Assembly (NCBI GenBank): GCA_029210085.1
Contig: JARGPP010000013.1
Coordinates: forward strand, 124,001 to 188,000
Length of the DNA: 64,000 nucleotides
Direction: 5' to 3'
From: Legionellaceae bacterium
GTDB taxonomy: Bacteria > Pseudomonadota > Gammaproteobacteria > Legionellales > Legionellaceae
Of the stretch, positions 56,561 to 64,000 are shown one piece after another. A model generated the notes under the pieces. The model saw only the letters and a program-made list of their open reading frames with translations. It ran no database searches and was not told the origin of the DNA. How positions within the stretch are numbered: position 1 is the stretch's first letter; each line of letters opens with the position of its first letter. The position numbers and the translations under genes were made by a program.

Positions 56561-56587
56561 ACTTATCCACATATTCCGTGGATAAGT
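56561..56587. repeat. 10-bp inverted repeat built from two DnaA-box sequences
   Basis: ACTTATCCAC and GTGGATAAGT flank 7 bp. The left arm contains a perfect R1-type DnaA box TTATCCACA (56563-56571), and the right arm, read on the minus strand, gives TTATCCACG (56577-56585). On the minus strand TTTTT follows shortly after the stem, so a weak terminator for the DUF2147 gene is the alternative. Confidence 0.5.
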
Positions 56588-56645
56588 ATGTGTGTTACTT
56601 GAACATGAAACCTGGTTTAATATTCAAACCGAGAAAAAATGCTCC

Positions 56646-57095
56646 CTACATATGATTTAGCGATGAACGTTGCCAAATTTGTGTGCGCCCCAAAACAGGC
56701 AAACCCACATATCCACGCACATATAATTTATTCCCTTTTTGAATCATTTTAACGTGATACACTTTACCCGTTTTAGGATCAAGAATATCACCTCCACTCC
56801 AACTTCCATCTTGGTTTTCTTTTAAACCCCATAAAAAGGTTAATGCTTTAATTGGTTTATTTTTTAATACCCCAGGACATAACTTGCAAATACCAGTATC
56901 GCCTGCCTCGGCATATACATGCATAATTTTTCCTGATAATTCATGATGTTCATCTAAACTCAAATACACTTCCGACCGTTTTTTACCTGTTTTATCATCA
57001 ATTGTTGTCCAGTTTCCTGCTGGAGATTTTGCCGCAACCGTAGAGATATAACTCACTATTAAGATTGATAATAGCCAAAATTTTTTTATTTTCAT
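56646..57095 (-). CDS. DUF2147 periplasmic protein
   Basis: 149 residues with a signal peptide (FWLLSILIVSYISTVAA). Mature part: GNWTTIDDKTGKKRSEVYL, then CKLCPGVLKNKPIKAL, GGDILDPKTGKVYHVKM and LYVRGYVGLPVLGRTQIW, the complete DUF2147 pattern of small beta-barrel-like periplasmic proteins of unknown role. I use the ATG at 57095 with AAGGAG upstream rather than the frame opening 30 codons earlier. Confidence 0.88.
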   Translation of the reverse strand: MKIKKFWLLSILIVSYISTVAAKSPAGNWTTIDDKTGKKRSEVYLSLDEHHELSGKIMHVYAEAGDTGICKLCPGVLKNKPIKALTFLWGLKENQDGSWSGGDILDPKTGKVYHVKMIQKGNKLYVRGYVGLPVLGRTQIWQRSSLNHM

Positions 57096-57256
57096 CAAAG
57101 CACTCCTTCTTTCAAAATAAGCTGAGAGCATAAGGCATGCTTTAAAGCCTGTCGAGTGCTTTTTTATGGATAAAAAATGTATCACATAAATGTTAATAAA
57201 ATCGGCCTATTAAAAATAGATTACATCATCATGACGCTTAGCATGCATCCATTAAA

Positions 57257-58966
57257 TTACTCTTTTCGAATACCATGATAAGAGAAACTCGCATGAAATG
57301 TAGCATCCGTATCATCTACTTTTGTTCTCGCTTCTTCAAAAAAATTATAGCGTGTTCTAAGCAAAGATTGGCCCGACATTTCCTTTGGCTTAGGCAATTC
57401 AAGAAGCTCAAGTATAGTAGGCGCTATATCAATTAAACTACCTCTTGTATCAGCAGCCATAAACGTTCTTTTAGAATCACCTATATATAAACATGGCACG
57501 GGCTCAGAGGTATGAGCCGTGTGTGGCTGGCCTGTTTCATCATCAAACATTTTTTCGGCATTACCATGATCGGCCGTAATAATTGCCGAGCCATTTGTGA
57601 ACTTCAATGCATATAAAATACGTTGCAAACAAGCATCAATCGCTTCTATAGCACGTATAGTCGCATCTAAATTACCCGTATGTCCTACCATATCTGCATT
57701 TGCAAGGTTACAGATAATCAGGTCATATTTTTGTTTGATCATTTCAACAACAAGCCGCTCTGTTATTTTCTCCACACTCATTTCAGGTTGTAAATCATAG
57801 GTAGCCACTTTAGGAGATGGAATTAAAATACGCTCTTCATGCAAAAACGGCTTTTCTAAACCACCATTGAGAAAAAAAGTAACATGCGCATATTTTTCAG
57901 TCTCTGCAATACGAAGTTGACGCATACCCGCACTAGAGATACATGCGCCTAATGTGTTTTGTGATTGAACAGGTGGAAACACAGGTGTTGTTTCCAAGTA
58001 GGTTGCATATTGCGTCATACTGATAAAATCAGCTAAACAAGGTTTTTTTTGACGATTAAACCCAGAAAACTGCTTTGAAATAAAGCTCTCGGTGAGTTGT
58101 CGTGCACGATCTGAGCGAAAATTAAAGAAAAACACAGCATCCTCGTCTTCAATCAGCTGAGCTTGAGAGATTTGTGTTGGCGGAATATATTCGTCCGTAA
58201 TATTTTCTTGATAATAAGCATTGATAGCAATGCTAGCAGTTTCAAAGTGCGCTTCCCTTTGACCTTCAGCAAGTAACTGATAAACACGTTTGATTCTATC
58301 CCAATTATTATCACGATCAAGCGCATAATACCGCCCAGTAATAGATGCAATCACTGAACCAGGCATGGCTACCAACTGCTTTTCTAATCGCTCAATACTT
58401 TGAAGAGCACTTCTAGGCGGTGTATCTCGGCCATCCAAAAAAAGATGTAGTGCTATTTGGTGAAAACCTTTTTCTTTACAAAAATCCAAAAAAGTAAAAA
58501 GATGATTCTCATGACTGTGCACACCACCCGGAGAAAACAATCCCATAACATGCAAAGTTTTACCTGTTTTCTTCAGCTTCTGAACTGTGTCATTCAAAAC
58601 AGCTATTTTTTGAAATTCTCCTGAATGAATGGACTCTTCCAGGCGTGTTAAATCCTGTGGAACTCTTCGACCTGAGCCAATATGCATATGGCCCACCTCT
58701 GAATTTCCTACTTGTTTTATTGGCAATCCAACAGCTGTACCCGAAGCATTGAGTAACGTTCGTGAATGGCTTTTCCACAGTTCATCCCAAACAGGTGTCT
58801 GTGCTTGAGTAATGGCATTATGTGGATGCGCTTCACCATGCCCCCAACCATCCAAGATCAGTAATAAAAGAGGTGGTTTTCTAAAAGGAACTATTCCTAT
58901 TGATCGTCCTAAATTATGGCCCAATTTTCTAGTTATCTGATTTAAAATCAATGTGTTAAACTCCAT
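57257..58966 (-). CDS. gpmI: 2,3-bisphosphoglycerate-independent phosphoglycerate mutase, extended at both ends
   Basis: Interconverts 3- and 2-phosphoglycerate using two Mn ions. LLLLILDGWGHG (metal Asp), the phospho-Ser loop VGNSEVGHMHIGSG, DGRDTPP and TADHGNAEKM are intact. The enzyme core is near 510 residues, but here about 30 residues precede LLILDGWG and about 35 (ending SFSYHGIRKE) follow the usual end GQSL. The start is uncertain: ATG at 58966, or a TTG five codons later after GGAG. Confidence 0.93.
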   Translation of the reverse strand: MEFNTLILNQITRKLGHNLGRSIGIVPFRKPPLLLLILDGWGHGEAHPHNAITQAQTPVWDELWKSHSRTLLNASGTAVGLPIKQVGNSEVGHMHIGSGRRVPQDLTRLEESIHSGEFQKIAVLNDTVQKLKKTGKTLHVMGLFSPGGVHSHENHLFTFLDFCKEKGFHQIALHLFLDGRDTPPRSALQSIERLEKQLVAMPGSVIASITGRYYALDRDNNWDRIKRVYQLLAEGQREAHFETASIAINAYYQENITDEYIPPTQISQAQLIEDEDAVFFFNFRSDRARQLTESFISKQFSGFNRQKKPCLADFISMTQYATYLETTPVFPPVQSQNTLGACISSAGMRQLRIAETEKYAHVTFFLNGGLEKPFLHEERILIPSPKVATYDLQPEMSVEKITERLVVEMIKQKYDLIICNLANADMVGHTGNLDATIRAIEAIDACLQRILYALKFTNGSAIITADHGNAEKMFDDETGQPHTAHTSEPVPCLYIGDSKRTFMAADTRGSLIDIAPTILELLELPKPKEMSGQSLLRTRYNFFEEARTKVDDTDATFHASFSYHGIRKE

Positions 58967-59277
58967 TAAATATGTAAATAGGACATATAATTCAATTTTA
59001 AAATAACCTATCATGCCACTCACCAGTGTCAAGAAAAAATCACTGTTATTTCAAGGTCTGTGTAAGTTTAAACACCCTCTTTTCATGAAGACTACATCAT
59101 GCCACTTATTAATACGTAACGAAGTGGCGCAAGCCAGGCTCTGTTAGTATGAAAATAATATATTCACTCGATTTAAAATATGCATTAATTAACTGCTATT
59201 GCTTATTTTCAATAGATGATTTAAAAAAAAATATATGTTAGGGTTTAAAATAAGGCATAGGGCGGCGTCTATTCTAC

Positions 59278-60030
59278 ATGGCTTGTGATACCATCACTTT
59301 TCAGCTAGGGACTCATTATTTGTCGCGAGTAGCACTGCGCGTCGAACGCTTATTATTTACAATTCAAGAAGCAAGTCTTGAACAACACCCTGTTATTCAT
59401 CATGCAGCACTCAATGACTTATTTGAAATCATTAAGCTAACAGAAAAACCTGAATTAAAAAGTCGTTTTCTACAAGAGTTTATACGTATTGAACATGCAC
59501 TCAATAAAACTTCTAAATTATTATCCCCAATAGATTATTCAGCTCTCTCGAGTCAAATCCAGGTTCTTAGCCAGTTAGCCGGACGATTTGGAGGTGAGAT
59601 ATATAACGATCCTTTTCTACACGCCACAGGCCTAACGTCAACCGGTCAAACATTGGAAGGAGAACTTTACACGCCTCAACTGCTTTTTTGGTTGGAATCT
59701 GAGCCAAATACACGCCAAAATGATTTAATGCACTGGCTGAAACAGCTGGAACCATTACAAGCAACTGTACAAGTCTATTTATCTTTGTTACGAGATGCCG
59801 CACATTTTGAAAAAATAACACCTGAAAATGGCTTTTATCAATGTCCCTTACCACATAGCACTAAAACGTCTTGCCATTTAATTCTTGTACGTATAAAAAA
59901 ACAAAATGCCCAAATTCCTAAAATGCAAATTGGGCACCATGGATTAAGTCTTAGACTTTGTGAAGCTAAGACAATGAGAGAAATTTACGATCAAAGCAAT
60001 ACACTTGAATTATCTATTTGTGAGCTTTAA
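59278..60030 (+). CDS. zapD: Cell division protein ZapD
   Basis: Z-ring associated protein that bundles FtsZ (DUF1342, YacF). N-terminal helical domain (ITFQLGTHYLSRVALRVERLL) and a C-terminal beta-rich domain (YQCPLPHSTKTSCHLILVRI, GHHGLSLRLCEAK) match the family. 250 residues is normal. The coaE/yacG partners seen in many relatives are absent. The ATG at 59278 lies immediately after the promoter-like AT-rich 245-bp spacer. Confidence 0.9.
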   Translation: MACDTITFQLGTHYLSRVALRVERLLFTIQEASLEQHPVIHHAALNDLFEIIKLTEKPELKSRFLQEFIRIEHALNKTSKLLSPIDYSALSSQIQVLSQLAGRFGGEIYNDPFLHATGLTSTGQTLEGELYTPQLLFWLESEPNTRQNDLMHWLKQLEPLQATVQVYLSLLRDAAHFEKITPENGFYQCPLPHSTKTSCHLILVRIKKQNAQIPKMQIGHHGLSLRLCEAKTMREIYDQSNTLELSICEL

Positions 60031-60117
60031 AACCATCAGTTTCTGAGTCTTTGCGAACGGATGGTTTTATGGTAATTAGGGCGGTTTACTATTTGTTTAT
60101 TGCTGATAAGCATGTAT

Positions 60118-61032
60118 TTAAGGTGCATCCGTTAACTTATTTTCAGTCGGTAAAAAGTCTTTTCGACTAAGCCCCATTACAACTGCCAACGCACCAGCAA
60201 CATAAATAGAAGAGTATGTTCCAACCACAATACCAATAATCAAGGCTAAAGAAAAAGCATGGATAGCTTCTCCGCCATAAACAAACAAAGCCACGACCAC
60301 AAATAATGTTAAAACCGAAGTCATAATAGTACGTGATAACGTTTGATTAATCGAAGTATTCATAATTTCAATTGGCGTTGCACGTCTTAATTTCACAAAA
60401 TTTTCACGTACCCTATCAAATACAACAATTGTATCATTCAGAGAATATCCAATTACGGCTAATAAACCTGCAAGTGCCTTCAAATCAAAATCAATATTAA
60501 AAAAAGCAAACACCCCTAAAATAAGTACTGGATCATGTACCAAAGCAACAGCTGAACTAAATGCTAGACGATACTCAAATCGCAAAGCGATATAAATCAT
60601 AGTCGCCAAAAGCGAAACAAAAATAGCCAGCGCACCTTTAGTTGCCAGCTCTTTCCCAACTTGCGGTCCCACAAACTCAACCCGTTGTTTTTCCGCACCG
60701 GGTAAAACATGCATCACATGCTCAACCACAGAGCTTGCATCTTGACCTGCTCGTGGTGCGATACTAATTAAAACATCTTTAGATGTGCCATAACGAACCA
60801 CTTGTGCTTCTTTAAAACCAATATCGGACAAAGCATGACGAATCGAAGCTAAATCAGCTGCTTCTTGATAGGTCACTTCAATTTGAGTACCCCCAGTAAA
60901 GTCGAGTCCCCACTTTAATCCATTCATGACCAATGCACCGATAGAAAGCACAAAAATTAATCCTGAAAGAAATGCCGTCCAGCGACGTGCACCCATAAAG
61001 TCTACATTTGAATTTGGGTTAAAAAACTCCAC
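60118..61032 (-). CDS. secF: Protein translocase subunit SecF
   Basis: Membrane partner of SecD; six helices with the P1-type periplasmic loop between helices 1 and 2. The RNDxFP-family features NGLKWGLDFTGGTQIEV and VIGYSLNDTIVVFDRVRENF are present. 304 residues. It follows secD by 24 bp in the yajC-secD-secF order and closes the operon. Confidence 0.96.
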   Translation of the reverse strand: MEFFNPNSNVDFMGARRWTAFLSGLIFVLSIGALVMNGLKWGLDFTGGTQIEVTYQEAADLASIRHALSDIGFKEAQVVRYGTSKDVLISIAPRAGQDASSVVEHVMHVLPGAEKQRVEFVGPQVGKELATKGALAIFVSLLATMIYIALRFEYRLAFSSAVALVHDPVLILGVFAFFNIDFDLKALAGLLAVIGYSLNDTIVVFDRVRENFVKLRRATPIEIMNTSINQTLSRTIMTSVLTLFVVVALFVYGGEAIHAFSLALIIGIVVGTYSSIYVAGALAVVMGLSRKDFLPTENKLTDAP

Positions 61033-61056
61033 AAAAAATCCCCTTAATGCGCTAAT

Positions 61057-62913
61057 TTAAATACCGATTGAAAGCTTTTTAACTTGACGTCTACCGTAAA
61101 CGGCATTCACAATACCTCGTGTATATGTTACACCTGTGAGCATAGAAGTCAGTAAACCAAGTGATAGTGTCACAGCAAACCCACGTACAGGCCCTGTTCC
61201 AATAGAAAACAACACAATGGCAACAATCAAGGTAGTTACATTTGCATCCAAAATAGTTGAAAATGCACGATCATACCCCGCATGAATAGCAGTTTGTGGT
61301 GATAATCCAGCCCGCAGCTCCTCACGAATACGTTCATAAATCAAAACATTCGCGTCAACCGCCATACCCACTGTTAAAACAATACCGGCAATACCTGGTA
61401 GCGTTAAGGTCGCACCTAATAGTGAAAGCAACGCACTCAGTAAAATTAGATTTAAAAGTAAAGCAATGTTAGCAACCAAGCCAAAAAAGCGATAATAAAC
61501 AAGCATTGCAATCAAAATCAGTAACATGCCTATTTCGAGTGACACTATGCCTCGATGAATATTTTCTTGTCCAAGTGTTGGGCCAACGGTACGCTCTTCA
61601 ACAGGATAAATTGCAGCGGGTAAGGCGCCTGCGCGTAATAATAAGGCTAAATCAGCCGCTTCTTTTGAGTCATGTAAACCCGTAATCTGAAAATTATTAC
61701 CCAAAGCACTTTGAATCACTGGTGAGCTAATCACACGCTCTTCATGGTGAGTCACACGCTTCGTTTCTCCACCAATATTTTGCATACTGGTTCTTGACTC
61801 AACAAAAACAATGGCCATGCGTTTACCAATGTTTTCACGGGTTGTTTTTGTAAAAAAGGACTCGCCTCCGCCTCCTAATTGAATAGAAACAGCAGGAGAA
61901 GCACTTTGTTGATCAAAACTAGACATGGCACTGGTAATAGAGTCACCACTTAACACAACCTGGCGCATTAATAAAATAGGCTGGCCATCCATCATATAAA
62001 ATTTTGTACCAACCGGTATTGCGCCTGTTTTTTTCGCAATCACTGGATCATGCTCTGAATCTACTAAATGAAACTCGAGTGTTGCTGTGCCCCCTAAAAT
62101 TTGTTTTGCTCGGGCTGCATCTTGTATGCCGGGTAAATCAACTGCAACACGGGTTGCACCTTGCTGCTGCACCACGGCTTCGCCCACACCCAACTCATTG
62201 ACGCGATTTCTTAAAATACTCATGGTTTGATCAATGGTATTTTGGCGAATTTTTGAAAGTTCTGCATCCGACAATGATAATAAAAGCTCAGGCGTTTCTT
62301 TGGATGCTTTGATCAGTAAATCAGGAAAATCTGTTTTCAAAAAAGATGTAGCTTTTTGTAAGAGGGTATTTGATTTAAACCGTATTTCAATGCCGTGCTG
62401 CGGCACATAGCGAATTCCCGAGTAGCGAAGCTCAGCATCACGAAGGCCGCGCCCAACGCCTTTCATTAAGCCTTCATAACGTCGCATTAAAACACTGTCA
62501 ACATCTACTTCTAATAAAAAGTGAACGCCTCCTCGCAAATCAAGCCCTTGCTTCATGGGCTCTGCCCCAATTTTAGAAAGCCACTTGGGTGTAGAAGGTA
62601 CTAAGTTTAAAGCAACGGTATAGTCAGGGCCAAGACCCGATTTGATAACATCCCGTGCAAGCAACTGAACATCCGTCGATGTAAAACGGACTTCAAGACG
62701 TTCAGAATCTGCTGACACACTTTTATATTTGAGGTGTGCAAGTCGCAACATTTGTTCAACTTTAGCTTTTAAAGCCGTTGGCAAAATAGGCGTTTTTGAT
62801 GAGACTTGGACTGCTGGCTCTTCCGTATAAATATTTGGAATCGCATAAACAAGCCCCACCAGAACTAATAAAACGAGGGAGATATTTTTCCATAGCGGGT
62901 ACTTGTTCTGCAT
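61057..62913 (-). CDS. secD: Protein translocase subunit SecD
   Basis: Uses the proton gradient to pull secreted proteins through SecYEG. N-terminal helix, first periplasmic domain, then LGLDLRGGVHF (D1 motif), the P1 head (SIQLGGGGESFFTKTTRENIGKRMAIV...VISSPVIQ...FQITG), and six-helix core with DANVLIYERIREEL. 618 residues is typical. It begins 48 bp after yajC. Confidence 0.97.
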   Translation of the reverse strand: MQNKYPLWKNISLVLLVLVGLVYAIPNIYTEEPAVQVSSKTPILPTALKAKVEQMLRLAHLKYKSVSADSERLEVRFTSTDVQLLARDVIKSGLGPDYTVALNLVPSTPKWLSKIGAEPMKQGLDLRGGVHFLLEVDVDSVLMRRYEGLMKGVGRGLRDAELRYSGIRYVPQHGIEIRFKSNTLLQKATSFLKTDFPDLLIKASKETPELLLSLSDAELSKIRQNTIDQTMSILRNRVNELGVGEAVVQQQGATRVAVDLPGIQDAARAKQILGGTATLEFHLVDSEHDPVIAKKTGAIPVGTKFYMMDGQPILLMRQVVLSGDSITSAMSSFDQQSASPAVSIQLGGGGESFFTKTTRENIGKRMAIVFVESRTSMQNIGGETKRVTHHEERVISSPVIQSALGNNFQITGLHDSKEAADLALLLRAGALPAAIYPVEERTVGPTLGQENIHRGIVSLEIGMLLILIAMLVYYRFFGLVANIALLLNLILLSALLSLLGATLTLPGIAGIVLTVGMAVDANVLIYERIREELRAGLSPQTAIHAGYDRAFSTILDANVTTLIVAIVLFSIGTGPVRGFAVTLSLGLLTSMLTGVTYTRGIVNAVYGRRQVKKLSIGI

Positions 62914-62961
62914 TGTAAGTCTCTTTATTTCTTATTATTAATATATTTAAAGTAAAATTAC

Positions 62962-63306
62962 TTAAAGCGCTGCAAGTGTTCCTTTAGGTAATACAGCACT
63001 CACTGCACTACGTTGTAAGGTAATTTCAGTGCCTTCTGCAACAGATATTTTTAAATACTGCTCATCAAGATGAACTACACGTCCCAAGATACCGGAAGAA
63101 GTCGCAATTTCATCCCCTTTTTCAAGCTTGTTAATTAATTCACGATGTTCTTTAGCACGCTTATTTTGTGGGCGAATCAACATAAAATAAAATAAAACAA
63201 AAATAACGCCAATCATCACGAGCGAAAAGGTACCATCACCTTGTGTCGCAGAACTGCCTGCTGCGTCTGCTGCATCAGCCATTGCATTTGAAATAAAAAA
63301 ACTCAT
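62962..63306 (-). CDS. yajC: Preprotein translocase subunit YajC
   Basis: Small accessory protein of SecDF-YajC. One membrane helix (about residues 28-44, MIGVIFVLFYFMLIRPQNK) with the diagnostic IRPQNKR, then a soluble KSLLEKGDEI-like domain (LEKGDEIATSSGILGRV). 114 residues. The tgt and queA genes usual upstream in gammaproteobacteria are replaced by a divergent unknown gene. Confidence 0.95.
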   Translation of the reverse strand: MSFFISNAMADAADAAGSSATQGDGTFSLVMIGVIFVLFYFMLIRPQNKRAKEHRELINKLEKGDEIATSSGILGRVVHLDEQYLKISVAEGTEITLQRSAVSAVLPKGTLAAL

Positions 63307-63484
63307 TTCTCACTCCTCAAAAAATTTAGCTCGTATCATATCGAGATTTAAAGCACACGTAAATCAGATTTATATGCTTAATTTAAATAACAACAGCACA
63401 AGAATCAAAAAAAATCATATTGAGTTATAATAAAACATATACTAGCATTATGATAATACCAATAGTAAATTTTTGGATCTTCAT

Positions 63485-64000
63485 ATGTTTAAACTAGACT
63501 TAACGGGTAAAAATGGAGTAAACGCACTGGTCCCTGTTGCACAAAAAGGAAGCGCTGATATCATTCAATTTCAAAAAGACATACAGTCACAGTTGAAAAG
63601 CGCCTCTGAAGCACATCCAACCACACAACATGTACTCCAGCAATTAAATCAAGCCATTGAACTTAATCAAAAACTAGAGGCGTATATTCTTGCTAATACA
63701 ACAGCTATTGTGAACCCGTTTAGCAGCTCAGGGCGGGTCGCTTTAGCTGAACAAATAGAATCCATTTTTTTAAAAGTCTCTGATATCGATTTTGACAAAA
63801 TAAACATAACCGACAAACAATCCTACAGTGCGACACAAACACTCTTGAAAATGCTTGAAACTTTTCAGTCTCTTTTTCCTCATCAAATACATGACAAATT
63901 GGCTGCGGCCCGCACAAAACTAGAAGAAAAAATCAAGCAGTACCAAAAAGAAAATCCAAATGCAGATGAACAAGAAATAGAAGCCGACATAGAGGTCATA
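63485..64000 (+). CDS. Unrecognised helix-rich protein, 3' end outside window
   Basis: 172 codons open to the window end, starting at the ATG at 63485 with no strong Shine-Dalgarno. Sequence begins MFKLDLTGKNGVNALVPVAQ and then shows long amphipathic helices with many Gln, Lys and Glu (for example LEEKIKQYQKENPNADEQEIE), a coiled-coil-like pattern. No signal peptide, and no family recognised. Large helical proteins of this style are common in the effector sets of Legionellales, but that is only architectural. Divergent from yajC. Confidence 0.65.
   Translation, partial: MFKLDLTGKNGVNALVPVAQKGSADIIQFQKDIQSQLKSASEAHPTTQHVLQQLNQAIELNQKLEAYILANTTAIVNPFSSSGRVALAEQIESIFLKVSDIDFDKINITDKQSYSATQTLLKMLETFQSLFPHQIHDKLAAARTKLEEKIKQYQKENPNADEQEIEADIEVI

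Noticed and set aside
1-64000. CRISPR arrays, rRNA or tRNA genes, riboswitches, complete IS elements or prophage genes
   Set aside because: I looked through the gaps and found no regular repeat-spacer pattern, cloverleaf, conserved RNA motif, transposase or phage gene that could be supported.

Overview
The window reads as the chromosome of a low-GC gammaproteobacterium, most likely of the order Legionellales (a Legionella/Coxiella/Berkiella-type intracellular or amoeba-associated lineage). Supporting signs are gammaproteobacterial gene sets (mraZ-rsmH-ftsL-ftsI-murE, rpsF-rpsR-DUF2232-rplI, dnaB-alr, clpS-clpA, yajC-secD-secF, sdhE-ygfX, zapD, ubiC-ubiA), the giant 1624-residue NAD-glutamate dehydrogenase, and a set of genes that look host-directed. 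Those are a CE-clan cysteine protease with a C-terminal membrane hairpin and a PmrA-type promoter box, a soluble eukaryotic-like Ser/Thr kinase, a secreted chitinase, an exported lipase, and small membrane-hairpin proteins. The order is an inference; no rRNA, tRNA or Dot/Icm machinery gene is in the window.

Layout. 1-5.6 kb (+): a tight run with a DUF6969-like protein, ybeY, corC, a CpxR-like response regulator lacking its phospho-acceptor Asp, queC, a TPR protein, ubiC and ubiA. 5.6-7.9 kb: purine nucleoside phosphorylase and nagZ, flanked by a 57-bp palindromic element and a decayed spacer carrying a similar half. 7.9-12.8 kb (-): the first five dcw genes, stopping after murE. 13-17.7 kb: the candidate CE protease effector, an MscS channel, a DMT transporter and two small membrane-hairpin proteins. 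17.8-26.7 kb (-): ABC-F ATPase, cytochrome b561, NAD-GDH, a YkuD protein and an aldehyde dehydrogenase. 26.9-29.3 kb: a frameshifted repeat-rich secreted-protein pseudogene and a second degenerate reading frame. 29.5-33 kb: small secreted protein, thioredoxin-like protein, chitinase and outer-membrane barrel.

33.1-39.4 kb: the S6-S18-DUF2232-L9 operon, yebC, homogentisate dioxygenase and two LPS genes. 39.5-44.8 kb (-): clpA, clpS, icd, ccmB and ccmA. 44.9-47.1 kb: hipBA toxin-antitoxin, ygfX and sdhE. 47.2-51.8 kb: lipase, two small exported proteins (one a free-standing SecD P1-head-like domain), alanine dehydrogenase, etfA and etfB. 51.9-54.8 kb: glycine-zipper lipoprotein, alr and dnaB. 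55-59 kb: DUF4442 protein, Ser/Thr kinase, DUF2147 protein and gpmI. 59.3-63.3 kb: zapD, secF, secD and yajC. The window ends inside an unrecognised helix-rich gene.

How it fits together. Most of the DNA is housekeeping: wall synthesis and recycling (MurE, FtsI, NagZ, Alr, YkuD), quinone synthesis (UbiC/UbiA), amino-acid-driven carbon entry (GDH, Ald, SSADH, HmgA, ETF, Icd), translocation (YajC-SecDF) and proteolysis (ClpAS). Inserted among these are accessory genes. The strongest lead is 12.9-14.3 kb, where an effector-like protease sits behind a tandem TTAATAT box. Several conserved operons (dcw, rplI-dnaB-alr, ccm) are interrupted, which points to rearrangement in this lineage.
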